From SVEL01 sp045123575 (lineage in GTDB: Bacteria > Bacillota > Clostridia > Lachnospirales > Lachnospiraceae), in contig JBGVKG010000005.1 in assembly GCA_045123575.1 (NCBI GenBank), positions 11,980 through 75,979 on the forward strand: a DNA stretch of 64,000 nt, given 5' to 3'. The notes beneath the pieces were generated by a model that searched no databases, was not told the DNA's origin, and saw only the letters and a program-made list of their open reading frames with translations. Below are positions 8,898-16,642 of this stretch, piece by piece (positions within the stretch are counted from its first letter, which is position 1; each line of letters starts with the position of its first letter). A program made the translations under genes and the position numbers.

Positions 8898-10175
8898 CTA
8901 GCACTGCATCATCATATCTATAATAGTCTGGTTAGTTTCTCGCATACCATCCTTACCTAGACATCCTACATTCTTAATCGTTGCATCAACACCCTTGGCT
9001 ACGATTCCGTCGCCACCGTAAAACTGCTGACCATTTCTATACATTTCAAATCCTAAAATACCTGCGTCTACCGCCATGGCTATCTTGGCTGCACAGGAAG
9101 CCTTCGCTCCGTCACAGACCATACCAGATACTATAGCCAGTGCATTTACAACTGTATGCTTAATCTCTGTATAGCCATAGCCCTGTATGTATGTGATGCC
9201 TGCTCCTGCGGCTGCTCCTGCACTAACAGCTCCACAATACGCTGATAATCTGCCAATGCCACTCTTTTGATATATAGCTACAAGATTAGACAACACTAAA
9301 GCTCTATACAGTTTCTCCTCGCTAACTTTAAACTCCTTGGCATACTCTATAACAGGCATACAACAAGTAATACCTTGATTTCCACTACCTGAATTGATGA
9401 TAACTGGCATCTCACATCCGTTCATACGAGCATCCGAACCGGCAGCAGCCATAGCCTTTGCTCTAGTTCTTACAGAATCACCTTCCATCTTCATCAACAC
9501 CTTACCAATATTGGCACCATAATCAGCTCGCATACCCTCCTCTGATATGGCAGTGTTATATCTAATCTGTCTAGCTATAACCTCTCGTACATCCTCTATA
9601 TCAACCATATCTACGAACTCGCAGATATCCTTCATATTCATAATGCTTCTGTCTGTAAGTCCCTCTTCATTCTCATCCATAACTGGTACATCTAACAAGA
9701 CTTCCTCGTCTTTTTTTACATACACAATATTGGTATGATAATTTGCTATCCTTACTGTTGCACTATGCTCATCTTTATACATAGTAACCTTTATATCAAA
9801 TGTCAATCCACTATCTGAACAAGATATTTCTATCGGTGTAGTATCTAAAAATGTCTTAATGTTCTCTACCTGTTCCTCTGAAACATTTGCTATAACCTCA
9901 AGCTCCTTTGAAGCATCACCAGCCACTGCACCAGCCGCAACAGCCGCACCTATTCCCTTTAAATGATTTGTATTTGGAACTATTACTGACTTTACATTCT
10001 TAATAATACTTCCACTTGCATCCACTCGTATCTTATCTGGTAGTTGTCCCAATACGTCCTTTGCCTTGGCCGCCGCATAAGCAAGGGCAATTGGCTCTGT
10101 ACAACCCATAGCAGGAACAAGTTCCTCTTTTAATATCTTTATATATGCATCATAACTTTCTTTCGTAATACTCAT
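8898..10175 (-). CDS. cyuA: UPF0597 / L-cysteine desulfidase family protein
   Basis: A 425-residue soluble protein of the CyuA (YhaM)/UPF0597 family, related to the L-serine dehydratase alpha fold. Members studied as L-cysteine desulfidases split cysteine to pyruvate, sulfide and ammonia using an Fe-S cluster. Conserved cysteines are visible in MGCTEPIALA near the N-terminus, in TCCMPVIEYA, and in VCDGAKASC. The length is normal. The start ATG has AAAGGAG upstream. It has its own promoter within a nested palindrome and lies 56 bases before the deacetylase gene. The assignment to cysteine and not another substrate rests on family membership only. Confidence 0.8.
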   Translation of the reverse strand: MSITKESYDAYIKILKEELVPAMGCTEPIALAYAAAKAKDVLGQLPDKIRVDASGSIIKNVKSVIVPNTNHLKGIGAAVAAGAVAGDASKELEVIANVSEEQVENIKTFLDTTPIEISCSDSGLTFDIKVTMYKDEHSATVRIANYHTNIVYVKKDEEVLLDVPVMDENEEGLTDRSIMNMKDICEFVDMVDIEDVREVIARQIRYNTAISEEGMRADYGANIGKVLMKMEGDSVRTRAKAMAAAGSDARMNGCEMPVIINSGSGNQGITCCMPVIEYAKEFKVSEEKLYRALVLSNLVAIYQKSGIGRLSAYCGAVSAGAAAGAGITYIQGYGYTEIKHTVVNALAIVSGMVCDGAKASCAAKIAMAVDAGILGFEMYRNGQQFYGGDGIVAKGVDATIKNVGCLGKDGMRETNQTIIDMMMQC

Positions 10176-10229
10176 AGTTTCTCCTTTACAAACGAATTGG
10201 TCTACACATTCATGACCCCATAATACTTT

Positions 10230-10283
10230 ATTTTACTAAATTTCCCAGCATTTTTCAAACCTTTTTATATAAAAGACGTTTGA
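10230..10283 (-). promoter_or_regulatory. cyuA promoter overlapping a nested palindrome
   Basis: The minus strand has TTGAAA (10258-10253), 17 bases, then TAAAAT (10235-10230). The -35 box is embedded in an inverted repeat TTCAAAC (10254-10260) ... GTTTGAA (10277-10283) whose interior is itself palindromic (CTTTTTATATAAAAG). This geometry suggests an operator for a dimeric regulator; no regulator is identified. Confidence 0.5.
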
Positions 10284-10301
10284 AGAACTTTCCTCGATAA
10301 A

Positions 10302-10331
10302 AATAGAAGCCCTGTTCATTACAAGGCTTCC
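10302..10331 (-). terminator. Terminator of the thiamine-transporter operon
   Basis: GAAGCC/GGCTTC arms overlap the stop codon of the ATPase gene, and minus-strand RNA then continues CUAUUUUUAUC. This fits an intrinsic terminator. Confidence 0.7.
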
Positions 10332-11053
10332 ATAATTGTGCGTTTATAGTTGATATATTCAGTTGTAAATTCTATATCCGGTCTATTTTTAAGGCTCTTA
10401 TCGATATTTATATGCTTTATTACCTTACCCGGCTTACCTGACAGTACATATATTCTGTCTGATAGCCTTATGGCTTCATCAATATCATGTGTAATAAATA
10501 TGGTTGACATATCTATCTTTTTCATCACATCTAAGTACCAGTTATGCATATTGTGCTTTGTCAGAGTATCTAATGCCGAAAATGGTTCATCTAACAAAGA
10601 TACACCTTTAGACGACATGTATGTTCTAAGCAAAGCTACTCTTTGCCTCATACCACCCGATAACTGACATGGATATTTGTCCTCACAACCATCTAGTCCA
10701 AAATCAGCAAATAGAGTAGACACTTTCTCTCTTGCATCTGCCCTTTTCATTCCTTTTATAGTTAAGGGCAATGCCGCATTATCTATTATCTTTTTATGTT
10801 CTAACAGCAAATCCTTTTGCAACATATAGCTTATATGACCTGGCTTTCCAGTAACATCCATATCATCTAGGTATACCTTGCCTTCATCTGGTTCTAACAA
10901 TCCAGACAACACATTAAAAAGTGTAGTCTTTCCCACACCACTGACACCTAACAGCGCCACTATCTCGCCTTTATGAAGTTCTATACTCACATCTTCTATA
11001 ATAGATTCGCCTTCAAATTGCTTGGTTATACCCGAAGCCTTTAGTACGCACAT
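10319..11053 (-). CDS. thiZ: ABC transporter ATPase, thiamine/HMP precursor uptake
   Basis: 244 residues. This is the energising subunit of a nitrate/taurine/NMT1-class importer. It has Walker A GVSGVGKTT, signature LSGGMRQRV, Walker B VSLLDEPFSALD and the switch histidine in FITHD. GTAAAGGAG precedes the ATG. It is the last gene of the TPP-riboswitch operon, 12 bases after the binding-protein gene. The riboswitch context is what points to thiamine or its pyrimidine precursor; the ATPase alone would be annotated only as SsuB/TauB-like. Confidence 0.88.
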   Translation of the reverse strand: MCVLKASGITKQFEGESIIEDVSIELHKGEIVALLGVSGVGKTTLFNVLSGLLEPDEGKVYLDDMDVTGKPGHISYMLQKDLLLEHKKIIDNAALPLTIKGMKRADAREKVSTLFADFGLDGCEDKYPCQLSGGMRQRVALLRTYMSSKGVSLLDEPFSALDTLTKHNMHNWYLDVMKKIDMSTIFITHDIDEAIRLSDRIYVLSGKPGKVIKHINIDKSLKNRPDIEFTTEYINYKRTIMEAL

Positions 11054-11065
11054 TGCCCTACTCCT

Positions 11066-12100
11066 TTACTGAATATATTGATTGGTATATCCTTTGCCAG
11101 TCAGATTATGCTTTGTAAGCTTATTTTCATATAGCCATGTATAAAATCTGTTCCACCTATCACCATCAATGATACCAAACTGTGTTGCACCATCTATATA
11201 TCTGGCAGATATCCATTCCTGACTTCTATATACCAGTTCTTTATTGGACTGTAATGAACCTGTAGAATCGCCTGCTATAAGCATATCTGCCGCTTCCTTA
11301 TAATTATCTACAGCGTATTCATAACCCTTTTTTGTTGCCTCCATAAAGCTTTTTGCCACTTCTGGATATTTCTTCAAAAAATCATTATTAGCCAGTATAA
11401 TTGGTGTGTAATAGTCAAGTTCTTCGCTAAAATCCTTAAAATACCACACATCTGTATCAAGTTTTTGAAGCTCAGCATTAATGCCTGACCAGCCGTAGAA
11501 TATCCATACTGCATCTGTCTGCTTTGCTCTAAGAGCTGCTGGCTCATCAGTTATCACATTAGGAATCAGCTTAACCTTGCTAAAATCAGCTCCATTTTTC
11601 TCCATAACATGTTCTATCATAGCAAGTTCAATAGGCGAATCCCATGTAGAATACTTCTTGCCTTCTAGTCCTGCCGGTGTGTCTAGCCCCTCACCCTTTC
11701 TTGATATTATACAAGACGTATTATGCTGAAGTATAGCCGCAACCGCAGTTACCTCCAATGGCTTATCCATATCAAGAGCTGCTGCAATAGTATCCTGTGC
11801 ATCTATTGCAAACTGTGCTTGACCTGACGCAAGACAAGCTGCTGCTCCGCCCTCTGGTGGCTGCACAATATTGATGTCTATGCCCACCTCTTTATAATAT
11901 CCAAGTGCATCTGCCACATAGAAACCTGTGTGATTTGTATTAGGTGTCCAGTCAAGACACAACGTAATCTCTACAAGCCCATCAGCATTTTTCTTTAATT
12001 CTCCATCATTTTTGTTACAAGAAAGCATAAGTCCTATACACATTATAATAATTGCACCTAAACCTAAATGCTTTCCCTTTAATCTATTTCTTATATTCAT
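11066..12100 (-). CDS. thiY: NMT1/THI5-like substrate-binding lipoprotein
   Basis: 344 residues. A lipobox (GLMLSC) after a short hydrophobic leader makes it a lipoprotein on the outer face of the membrane. The mature protein begins with the NMT1/SsuA-like fold: LCLDWTPNTNHTGFYVADALGYY followed by QPPEGGAA and FAIDAQDT. ThiY-type proteins bind N-formyl-4-amino-5-aminomethyl-2-methylpyrimidine (FAMP) or HMP. The start overlaps the end of the permease gene by 17 bases, and GGAGATAAAC supplies the ribosome site. The ligand is inferred from family and riboswitch control. Confidence 0.85.
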   Translation of the reverse strand: MNIRNRLKGKHLGLGAIIIMCIGLMLSCNKNDGELKKNADGLVEITLCLDWTPNTNHTGFYVADALGYYKEVGIDINIVQPPEGGAAACLASGQAQFAIDAQDTIAAALDMDKPLEVTAVAAILQHNTSCIISRKGEGLDTPAGLEGKKYSTWDSPIELAMIEHVMEKNGADFSKVKLIPNVITDEPAALRAKQTDAVWIFYGWSGINAELQKLDTDVWYFKDFSEELDYYTPIILANNDFLKKYPEVAKSFMEATKKGYEYAVDNYKEAADMLIAGDSTGSLQSNKELVYRSQEWISARYIDGATQFGIIDGDRWNRFYTWLYENKLTKHNLTGKGYTNQYIQ

Positions 12101-12890
12101 TTTGTTTATCTCCTCTTCTTAACCTATCCCATGGCATAGCTACGTATTTAATCACATTAACAAGCCACATAAGAAGCAGACTTACAACCACAATAAAAAT
12201 AATTACTGCAAACATCTTATCAAAAGCATATGCCTTTCGCACTCTAGTCATATATACACCTAGACCCTCAAATCCACCTAGCCACTCGGATATAACGGCT
12301 CCTACTACAGCATAGGACACAGACACTTTTAGTCCTGAAAAAAAGTATGGCAAAGCAGACGGTAGCTTAAGCTTCGTATATATGTTCCATCTACCAGCTC
12401 CCATAGATTTTATAAGGTTAATATAATCCTTATCAACACTCTTGTATCCATCTAGCAAACTTATGGCTATAGGAAAAAATGTTGTCAACGCTACAAGTGT
12501 AATCTTTGGCTCCATATCGAATCCCATCCACAGCACTAGCAATGGCGCTATAGCTATAGTTGGAATGGTCTGAGTAATAATCATAATAGGATATAACGCC
12601 TTGTCCATAAACTTCCATCTATCCATAGCCGTAGCTATAACAAGCGCAAATACTATACCCACAAACAAGCCTAAAAATGCCTCTGTTAATGTTACCTGTG
12701 CGTGACTCATTATAATATCAAAGTCATCCACAAAAGCAGATACAACTGACATTGGACTAGGCAACATATACGATGGTACTATCTTAGATACGCTTAGAAT
12801 ATGCCAAAGTAATATTATCGCTGCTATTGATATTATTGCTGGTATTTTATTGATGATGTTTTGTAACCTTCTTCTCAATGGTAAGTACAT
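12084..12890 (-). CDS. thiX: ABC transporter permease, thiamine/HMP precursor uptake
   Basis: About 268 residues with six membrane segments and the permease EAA-type loop near SMGAGRWNIYTKLKLPSALP, typical of the SsuC/ThiX class. The start is uncertain. The ATG at 12890 has an AAGGAG motif directly against it, which is too close for ideal initiation. A TTG at 12911 and a TTG a few codons later are alternatives. Its 5' end overlaps the 3' end of the thiamine-binding protein gene, so the two are probably translationally coupled. Confidence 0.82.
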   Translation of the reverse strand: MYLPLRRRLQNIINKIPAIISIAAIILLWHILSVSKIVPSYMLPSPMSVVSAFVDDFDIIMSHAQVTLTEAFLGLFVGIVFALVIATAMDRWKFMDKALYPIMIITQTIPTIAIAPLLVLWMGFDMEPKITLVALTTFFPIAISLLDGYKSVDKDYINLIKSMGAGRWNIYTKLKLPSALPYFFSGLKVSVSYAVVGAVISEWLGGFEGLGVYMTRVRKAYAFDKMFAVIIFIVVVSLLLMWLVNVIKYVAMPWDRLRRGDKQNEYKK

Positions 12891-13143
12891 CTCCTTCTGT
12901 TTTATATGCAATCTTAACGTATGTATTCATACTCTTGCATCCTGCCTTAGCTGCTACTATTTGACAGTTCTTAACTACATCCATCAGTTCATCATAATCT
13001 CCCTCGATAGATGTTTCACATGGACCAACATAATAACTTAATCCTGTCGATTTAATATAATCGATTACCGCATCAACTATGCGAATAACCTCATTTTCAT
13101 CTTGTGTTCCAGGTAATACCTGAATAGCAACACTTGCATTCAT
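12847..13143 (-). CDS. Thiamine-binding protein, MTH1187/YkoF-like (DUF77)
   Basis: 98 residues. The ATG at 13143 follows a near-perfect AAGGAGGAAA and sits just after the riboswitch terminator, so longer forms starting upstream are rejected. The sequence matches the small ferredoxin-fold DUF77 family (AIQVLPGTQDE near the start, YYVGPCETSIEGDYDEL in the middle). YkoF relatives in Bacillus bind thiamine or HMP. It is the first gene of the operon and probably binds the imported vitamin in the cytoplasm. Confidence 0.83.
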   Translation of the reverse strand: MNASVAIQVLPGTQDENEVIRIVDAVIDYIKSTGLSYYVGPCETSIEGDYDELMDVVKNCQIVAAKAGCKSMNTYVKIAYKTEGDVLTIEKKVTKHHQ

Positions 13144-13165
13144 ATTATTTCCTCCTTGCATAATG

Positions 13166-13222
13166 ATAAAAAAAGAGCTCTTTTTAATGAGTAGTATTTT
13201 CCTACCTGCATTAAAAAAAGCT
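13166..13222 (-). terminator. Expression-platform terminator of the TPP riboswitch
   Basis: In minus-strand RNA the arms AGCUUUUUUUAAUG (13222-13209) and CAUUAAAAAGAGCU (13189-13176) pair with one mismatch around a 19-base loop. They are followed by CUUUUUUU (13175-13168). It ends 22 bases before the first start codon, so ligand-dependent termination can shut off the whole operon. Confidence 0.88.
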
Positions 13223-13241
13223 AGTATTTTATATGCAATCT

Positions 13242-13325
13242 TCACTTCCTACGTCGGTATGAACCGCATCAGGTTAACGGGTCCGACCACTAAGTCATCT
13301 CAGCCGCGTACGCGACACCCCGGGA
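13242..13325 (-). ncRNA. TPP (THI-box) riboswitch
   Basis: The minus strand contains the diagnostic elements in order: GGGGTG near 13322, GCTGAGAT (helix P3 junction) near 13295, GGACCCG and AACCTGATG near 13275, then ACCGACGTAGGAAG (13257-13244). These are the conserved pyrimidine- and pyrophosphate-sensor parts of the thiamine pyrophosphate aptamer. It lies upstream of a thiamine-type ABC operon and is followed by a terminator, so it should repress by transcription termination when TPP is abundant. Confidence 0.95.
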
Positions 13326-13385
13326 AAATATCTATTCAATTTATAATCGCAGTTACAAGTAACTACGATTCACATGTACCCACGT

Positions 13386-13414
13386 AGTATACACTATACC
13401 ACCATCATTTGCAA
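13386..13414 (-). promoter_or_regulatory. Promoter of the TPP-riboswitch operon
   Basis: TTGCAA (13414-13409), a 17-base spacer and TATACT (13391-13386) lie on the minus strand, about 60 bases before the aptamer. Between promoter and aptamer a near-perfect hairpin, ATCGCAGTTAC / GTAACTACGAT, occupies 13347-13370. Confidence 0.7.
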
Positions 13415-13429
13415 GTGGTATCTTACAAT

Positions 13430-14106
13430 AACTTCAATTCACAAAGTACTTTATAACTAACATAATTCATATTATCAGAAGCTTGAAGCGTTTGTTTTAG
13501 GCTTCTTTTATATCGTGCTAGACATAGTGTAACTACAACCATCAAGCTGTCTACAGATATTTTCCTGTGCCTTGAGAGGTTACTCAATTTTTCTTATATG
13601 CCGTTTTTCAAAAAAGCTTTTGTCTTTTATCGAGGCAGACCGCTTAGCCAGTGATGTTTGCGTGGTGAGTACAGCTTGATTTGATTTTCTATTTTTATAC
13701 GTTCGCCCTCACAAGCTTTTATTGGACAAGCCGCATAGCTCTATAGAACTCCTCGCTCGCCCTATTATAAGGGGCGAGCTTCGTCAAACAGCTTCGAGCT
13801 ATGCGGTGTGCTTGCTCGGGCGAACTATAAAAACTTAACGAAAATCTGCATATGCTGTACTCATCCACACAAATCATCATCTGGCGTAGCTGTCTGACAT
13901 ATAAAAGACAAAAAATATAAGCTCTTTGAAAAACGGCATTTAGAAAAATGAGTGTTCTCGAGTCGAGCACAGAAAAATACCTGTAGATAGCTGATGGTTA
14001 TATGCAATATATCCAAGCACGATATAAAAGAAACCTAGCAAATATTCTGCTAGGCTTCTGATAATATAAATTATGTACAGATATCCGTACTTTGTGAATC
14101 GAAGTT
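13430..14106. repeat. 677-bp imperfect palindrome (foldback element or long hairpin RNA)
   Basis: The left arm (from about 13430) read forwards matches the reverse complement of the right arm (to about 14106) almost throughout. Shared blocks, in order from the outside, are ATTCACAAAGTAC, ATTATCAGAAG, TTTTATATCGTGCT, ATGCCGTTTTTCAAA, TGAGTACAGC, GTTCGCCC and CCGCATAGCTC. The tip is GCTCGCCC / GGGCGAGC around 13767. The arms are almost equal in length although they contain local indels and diverged patches. Sub-hairpins exist inside the arms, for example CTAGCA/TGCTAG near 14035-14053. No credible gene lies inside. It begins at the stop codon of the DUF2752 gene and ends 16 bases before the -35 box of the thiamine operon. 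It may be a structured RNA, a MITE-like foldback element, or two inverted copies of a repeat. Confidence 0.85.
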
Positions 14107-14539
14107 ACAGTAACATTAATGGGTCTGTACCTGTTATAAGCATAATTGCATTCTTGATAACAAACTGTATCAATATAATTGCAATCATAATATAGAAGTA
14201 TATAGGTCTAAACTTCATCGCCTTGACCTTACCTTTTGTAACTATATTAAGCGTGTGTGAAATCATAAAAACACTTACCAATATGGCTGTATATGGCACT
14301 ACAGGATGAAACAAAAAGCTTCTAATTATATCAAAATGTAATAAACTTATAACCGATCTTGTTCCACCACATCCCGGGCAATATATTCCCCATAATGAAT
14401 AAGATGAACATAGTGGTAAATTAAAATCGTTTATCGATATGTCAAATACCTGCATTACTACATAAATTAGCGCCCATATTCCTATGAGCGCCAAACATAC
14501 ATAGTAACACTTTCTTGAAAAGCGTTCAATGTCCTGCAT
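14105..14539 (-). CDS. DUF2752 membrane protein
   Basis: 144 residues with three to four membrane segments. The DUF2752 signature is plain: GIYCPGCGGTRS followed by a helix and FHP. The function of this family is unknown; the CPGCGGTR motif could bind metal or be redox-active. It starts six bases after the DUF4190 gene ends and is clearly its operon partner. Its stop codon falls in the outer edge of the large palindrome, which would therefore form the 3' untranslated part of its mRNA. Confidence 0.8.
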   Translation of the reverse strand: MQDIERFSRKCYYVCLALIGIWALIYVVMQVFDISINDFNLPLCSSYSLWGIYCPGCGGTRSVISLLHFDIIRSFLFHPVVPYTAILVSVFMISHTLNIVTKGKVKAMKFRPIYFYIMIAIILIQFVIKNAIMLITGTDPLMLL

Positions 14540-14545
14540 CTTATA

Positions 14546-14836
14546 TTATAATGATGCTCCAAGACCTGCAAATGATGCACATCCGATAACAAAAAGAAGT
14601 GATGGGATTAAGCCAATGATACCGCAAACTAAACCTGCAATAGCCATACCCTTACCTGCATTCTTCTTGATACCCATAGCTCCTAAAACAACTGCTACAA
14701 GAGCTAAAATTAATGGTAAATATGGTACGCAGCATGATAATACAAGTGATAAAATACCGCAAACCATTGACGCAACACCAAGACCAACTGGCTTCTTAAC
14801 TGGAGCTGCACCATAAGGCATCTGATTCATATCCAT
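14546..14836 (-). CDS. DUF4190-type small membrane protein
   Basis: 96 residues starting after a strong TAGGAGGAAAC site. After a short polar N-terminus there are two hydrophobic segments with the DUF4190 pattern GLGVASMVCGILSLVLSC and a second repeat KGMAIAGLVCGIIGL. The function is unknown. It commonly sits beside DUF2752 proteins, as here. The gene is driven by a near-ideal promoter with flanking palindromes. Confidence 0.8.
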   Translation of the reverse strand: MDMNQMPYGAAPVKKPVGLGVASMVCGILSLVLSCCVPYLPLILALVAVVLGAMGIKKNAGKGMAIAGLVCGIIGLIPSLLFVIGCASFAGLGASL

Positions 14837-14900
14837 TTTTGTTTCCTCCTAATAATATTTTTATGTTCGCAAGCTCAATATATTGTGCTTGCCATATTCA

Positions 14901-14968
14901 CACATAACAAAATTATATATTATGTGTAGTATTTTGTCAATATTTTACGAATATATTAAATATTCGTA
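14901..14968 (-). promoter_or_regulatory. Consensus promoter with two palindromic operator-like sites
   Basis: The minus strand has exact consensus TTGACA (14940-14935), 17 bases, TATAAT (14917-14912). A palindrome CACATAA-N12-TTATGTG (14901-14926) covers the -10 box. A second, TACGAATAT/ATATTCGTA (14946-14968), lies just upstream of the -35 box, with another ATTCGTA half-site at 14983-14989. It serves the DUF4190-DUF2752 operon. Confidence 0.75.
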
Positions 14969-15006
14969 TGTAGCATTATGAGTATTCGTAAATACCTTTG
15001 TACTTT

Positions 15007-15264
15007 CTAAGAATCAAAGTCAACTATATACTTTTCGTCCCCTGATGTTATAGTCAATGTCGATAAGTTAAATTCATCCTCCATTACTGTTACAGTATAT
15101 TCAAATACCACATCATCATAGAACTTACTTAGCATAATATAATTTCCTGGCTCCTTATCATCTATTTGTTCACACAGGTCATCATACACATCTCTGCCAT
15201 CTACTGGTCTATTAAATCCAGCTTCCTTTATCTTATCTTCTATTGCTCTATATAATTCTTCCAT
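15007..15264 (-). CDS. Hypothetical small acidic protein
   Basis: 85 residues, no recognised family. It starts at an ATG after CAGGAGAGT, four bases downstream of the CapA-like gene, with which it is presumably translated. It is acidic and predicted soluble: an N-terminal helix (residues 1-20) followed by beta strands such as FEYTVTVMEDEFNLSTLTI. No signal peptide is visible, so it is probably cytoplasmic. Confidence 0.65.
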   Translation of the reverse strand: MEELYRAIEDKIKEAGFNRPVDGRDVYDDLCEQIDDKEPGNYIMLSKFYDDVVFEYTVTVMEDEFNLSTLTITSGDEKYIVDFDS

Positions 15265-15268
15265 TTTT

Positions 15269-16567
15269 CTACTCTCCTGCTGACTGCTCTACATTGTCAC
15301 TGCTTTCATTTTCAGTATCATCTTCTGTATCTCTCTCAACAACTACATCATTATAATACAAATCACCAAATACATCCTTACATATATCTACACAATACTG
15401 AATAGAGAATGAATCATCCTGATTCTTCATCTGATTAAGCGCCTCTAACTCTGTTGTATATTCTGATAATCTGTAAGTTGTGATAAGTCCACTACCTGCT
15501 ACCAGATGAGTAACAAGTGGCTCTACGCCATACTTTTCGATCCATACATCCTCACCGTCAGTTGTAAGTGTAACCTTAGCCATAGCTCCAAGCATTCTTG
15601 CAGCAGCACCTTTGTGGTCACCACTTGTAGCATTGATGAAGTTTCCTATAGAGTAGTAACACAATGTATCATTGCCATCCTTACCCTTAAGCCACTTAAC
15701 AGGCTCTACTACATGCGGATGTGTTCCTATAATAAGGTCTACGCCCAAATCTGCAAGGAACTGTGCCTTCTTAGTCTGGTTCTTTGTCTCCTTAAATACA
15801 TACTCTGTACCCCAATGTGGACACACTATAACAAAATCTGCTATCTGCTTTGCTGCCTCAACATCAGCCTTAATAGCCGCATCATTCCACATATCTACAG
15901 CGTATGGCATATCGCTTGGCAATGCTATACCATTTGTACCATAAGTATAGTTAAGTATAGCTATCTTTATGCCTTCTACTTCCTCTACATATATCTCAGA
16001 AGCATCCTCTTTGGTATCGTGTATACCAAGCACACCTATTTCAGGATATGTAGTATCCCAATACTCAAGACATTTTAACAAACCATTCTTTCGCTTATCT
16101 AGAGCATGATTAGTAGCATGTAATACCACATCAAAACCTGCGTCCACTATGCTATCAGCCAGTTCAAATGCACTATTAAACGATGGATAACCTGATAATC
16201 CAAGCTCTCTACCACCTATAATTGTCTCCTGATTTACGATAGCAATATCTGCTGCCTCTATATCATCCTTAACCTGTGCAAAAATATGGTCATAATTATA
16301 TGTTCCATCTGCCATAAGTCCACTTTCATTTACACGAGTATGCATAAGCATATCTCCGACCATTATAATATCTACTGTTATAGGGTCTGGCTCTGGCGGA
16401 GTTGTCGGCTCCTCTGTTGTAGGTTCATCTGTGGATGTTGGCATATCAGATGACACCTGTGACTGTGTTGTAGTCTTGCCTTCATTTTCCACACCTGTTT
16501 TATTGCTACATCCTATAATCGCAACTATAAGAAGTAAACTCAATATAGATAATAGTCTCTTTTTCAT
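15269..16567 (-). CDS. CapA-family lipoprotein (PGA_cap metallophosphoesterase fold)
   Basis: 432 residues from the ATG at 16567, preceded by AAGGAG with good spacing; a GTG one codon upstream is ignored. A lipobox (AIIGC) and a Thr/Pro/Glu-rich linker (residues about 30-65) place it outside the membrane. The catalytic-fold motifs of the CapA family follow: MVGDMLMHTRVN, HATNHALDK, HWGTEY, GTHPHVVEP and YSIGNFI. CapA proteins take part in poly-gamma-glutamate capsule synthesis, but many stand-alone members have unknown envelope roles. No capB or capC is present here, so a capsule function cannot be claimed. Confidence 0.85.
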   Translation of the reverse strand: MKKRLLSILSLLLIVAIIGCSNKTGVENEGKTTTQSQVSSDMPTSTDEPTTEEPTTPPEPDPITVDIIMVGDMLMHTRVNESGLMADGTYNYDHIFAQVKDDIEAADIAIVNQETIIGGRELGLSGYPSFNSAFELADSIVDAGFDVVLHATNHALDKRKNGLLKCLEYWDTTYPEIGVLGIHDTKEDASEIYVEEVEGIKIAILNYTYGTNGIALPSDMPYAVDMWNDAAIKADVEAAKQIADFVIVCPHWGTEYVFKETKNQTKKAQFLADLGVDLIIGTHPHVVEPVKWLKGKDGNDTLCYYSIGNFINATSGDHKGAAARMLGAMAKVTLTTDGEDVWIEKYGVEPLVTHLVAGSGLITTYRLSEYTTELEALNQMKNQDDSFSIQYCVDICKDVFGDLYYNDVVVERDTEDDTENESSDNVEQSAGE

Positions 16568-16642
16568 CACTTTTCTCCTTTTTATACATTTATAAGTATA
16601 CTAGCATATTTTATAAGAATATACAAATCCTAATACATTCAT

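Noticed and set aside
13719..13970. An 83-codon minus-strand reading frame inside the large palindrome
   Set aside because: It lies across the palindrome tip, has no proper ribosome site and gives no protein-like pattern; the frame is a by-product of the inverted repeat.
15269..16567. Poly-gamma-glutamate capsule locus
   Set aside because: Only a CapA-like lipoprotein is present; no capB, capC or capE neighbour supports capsule synthesis.
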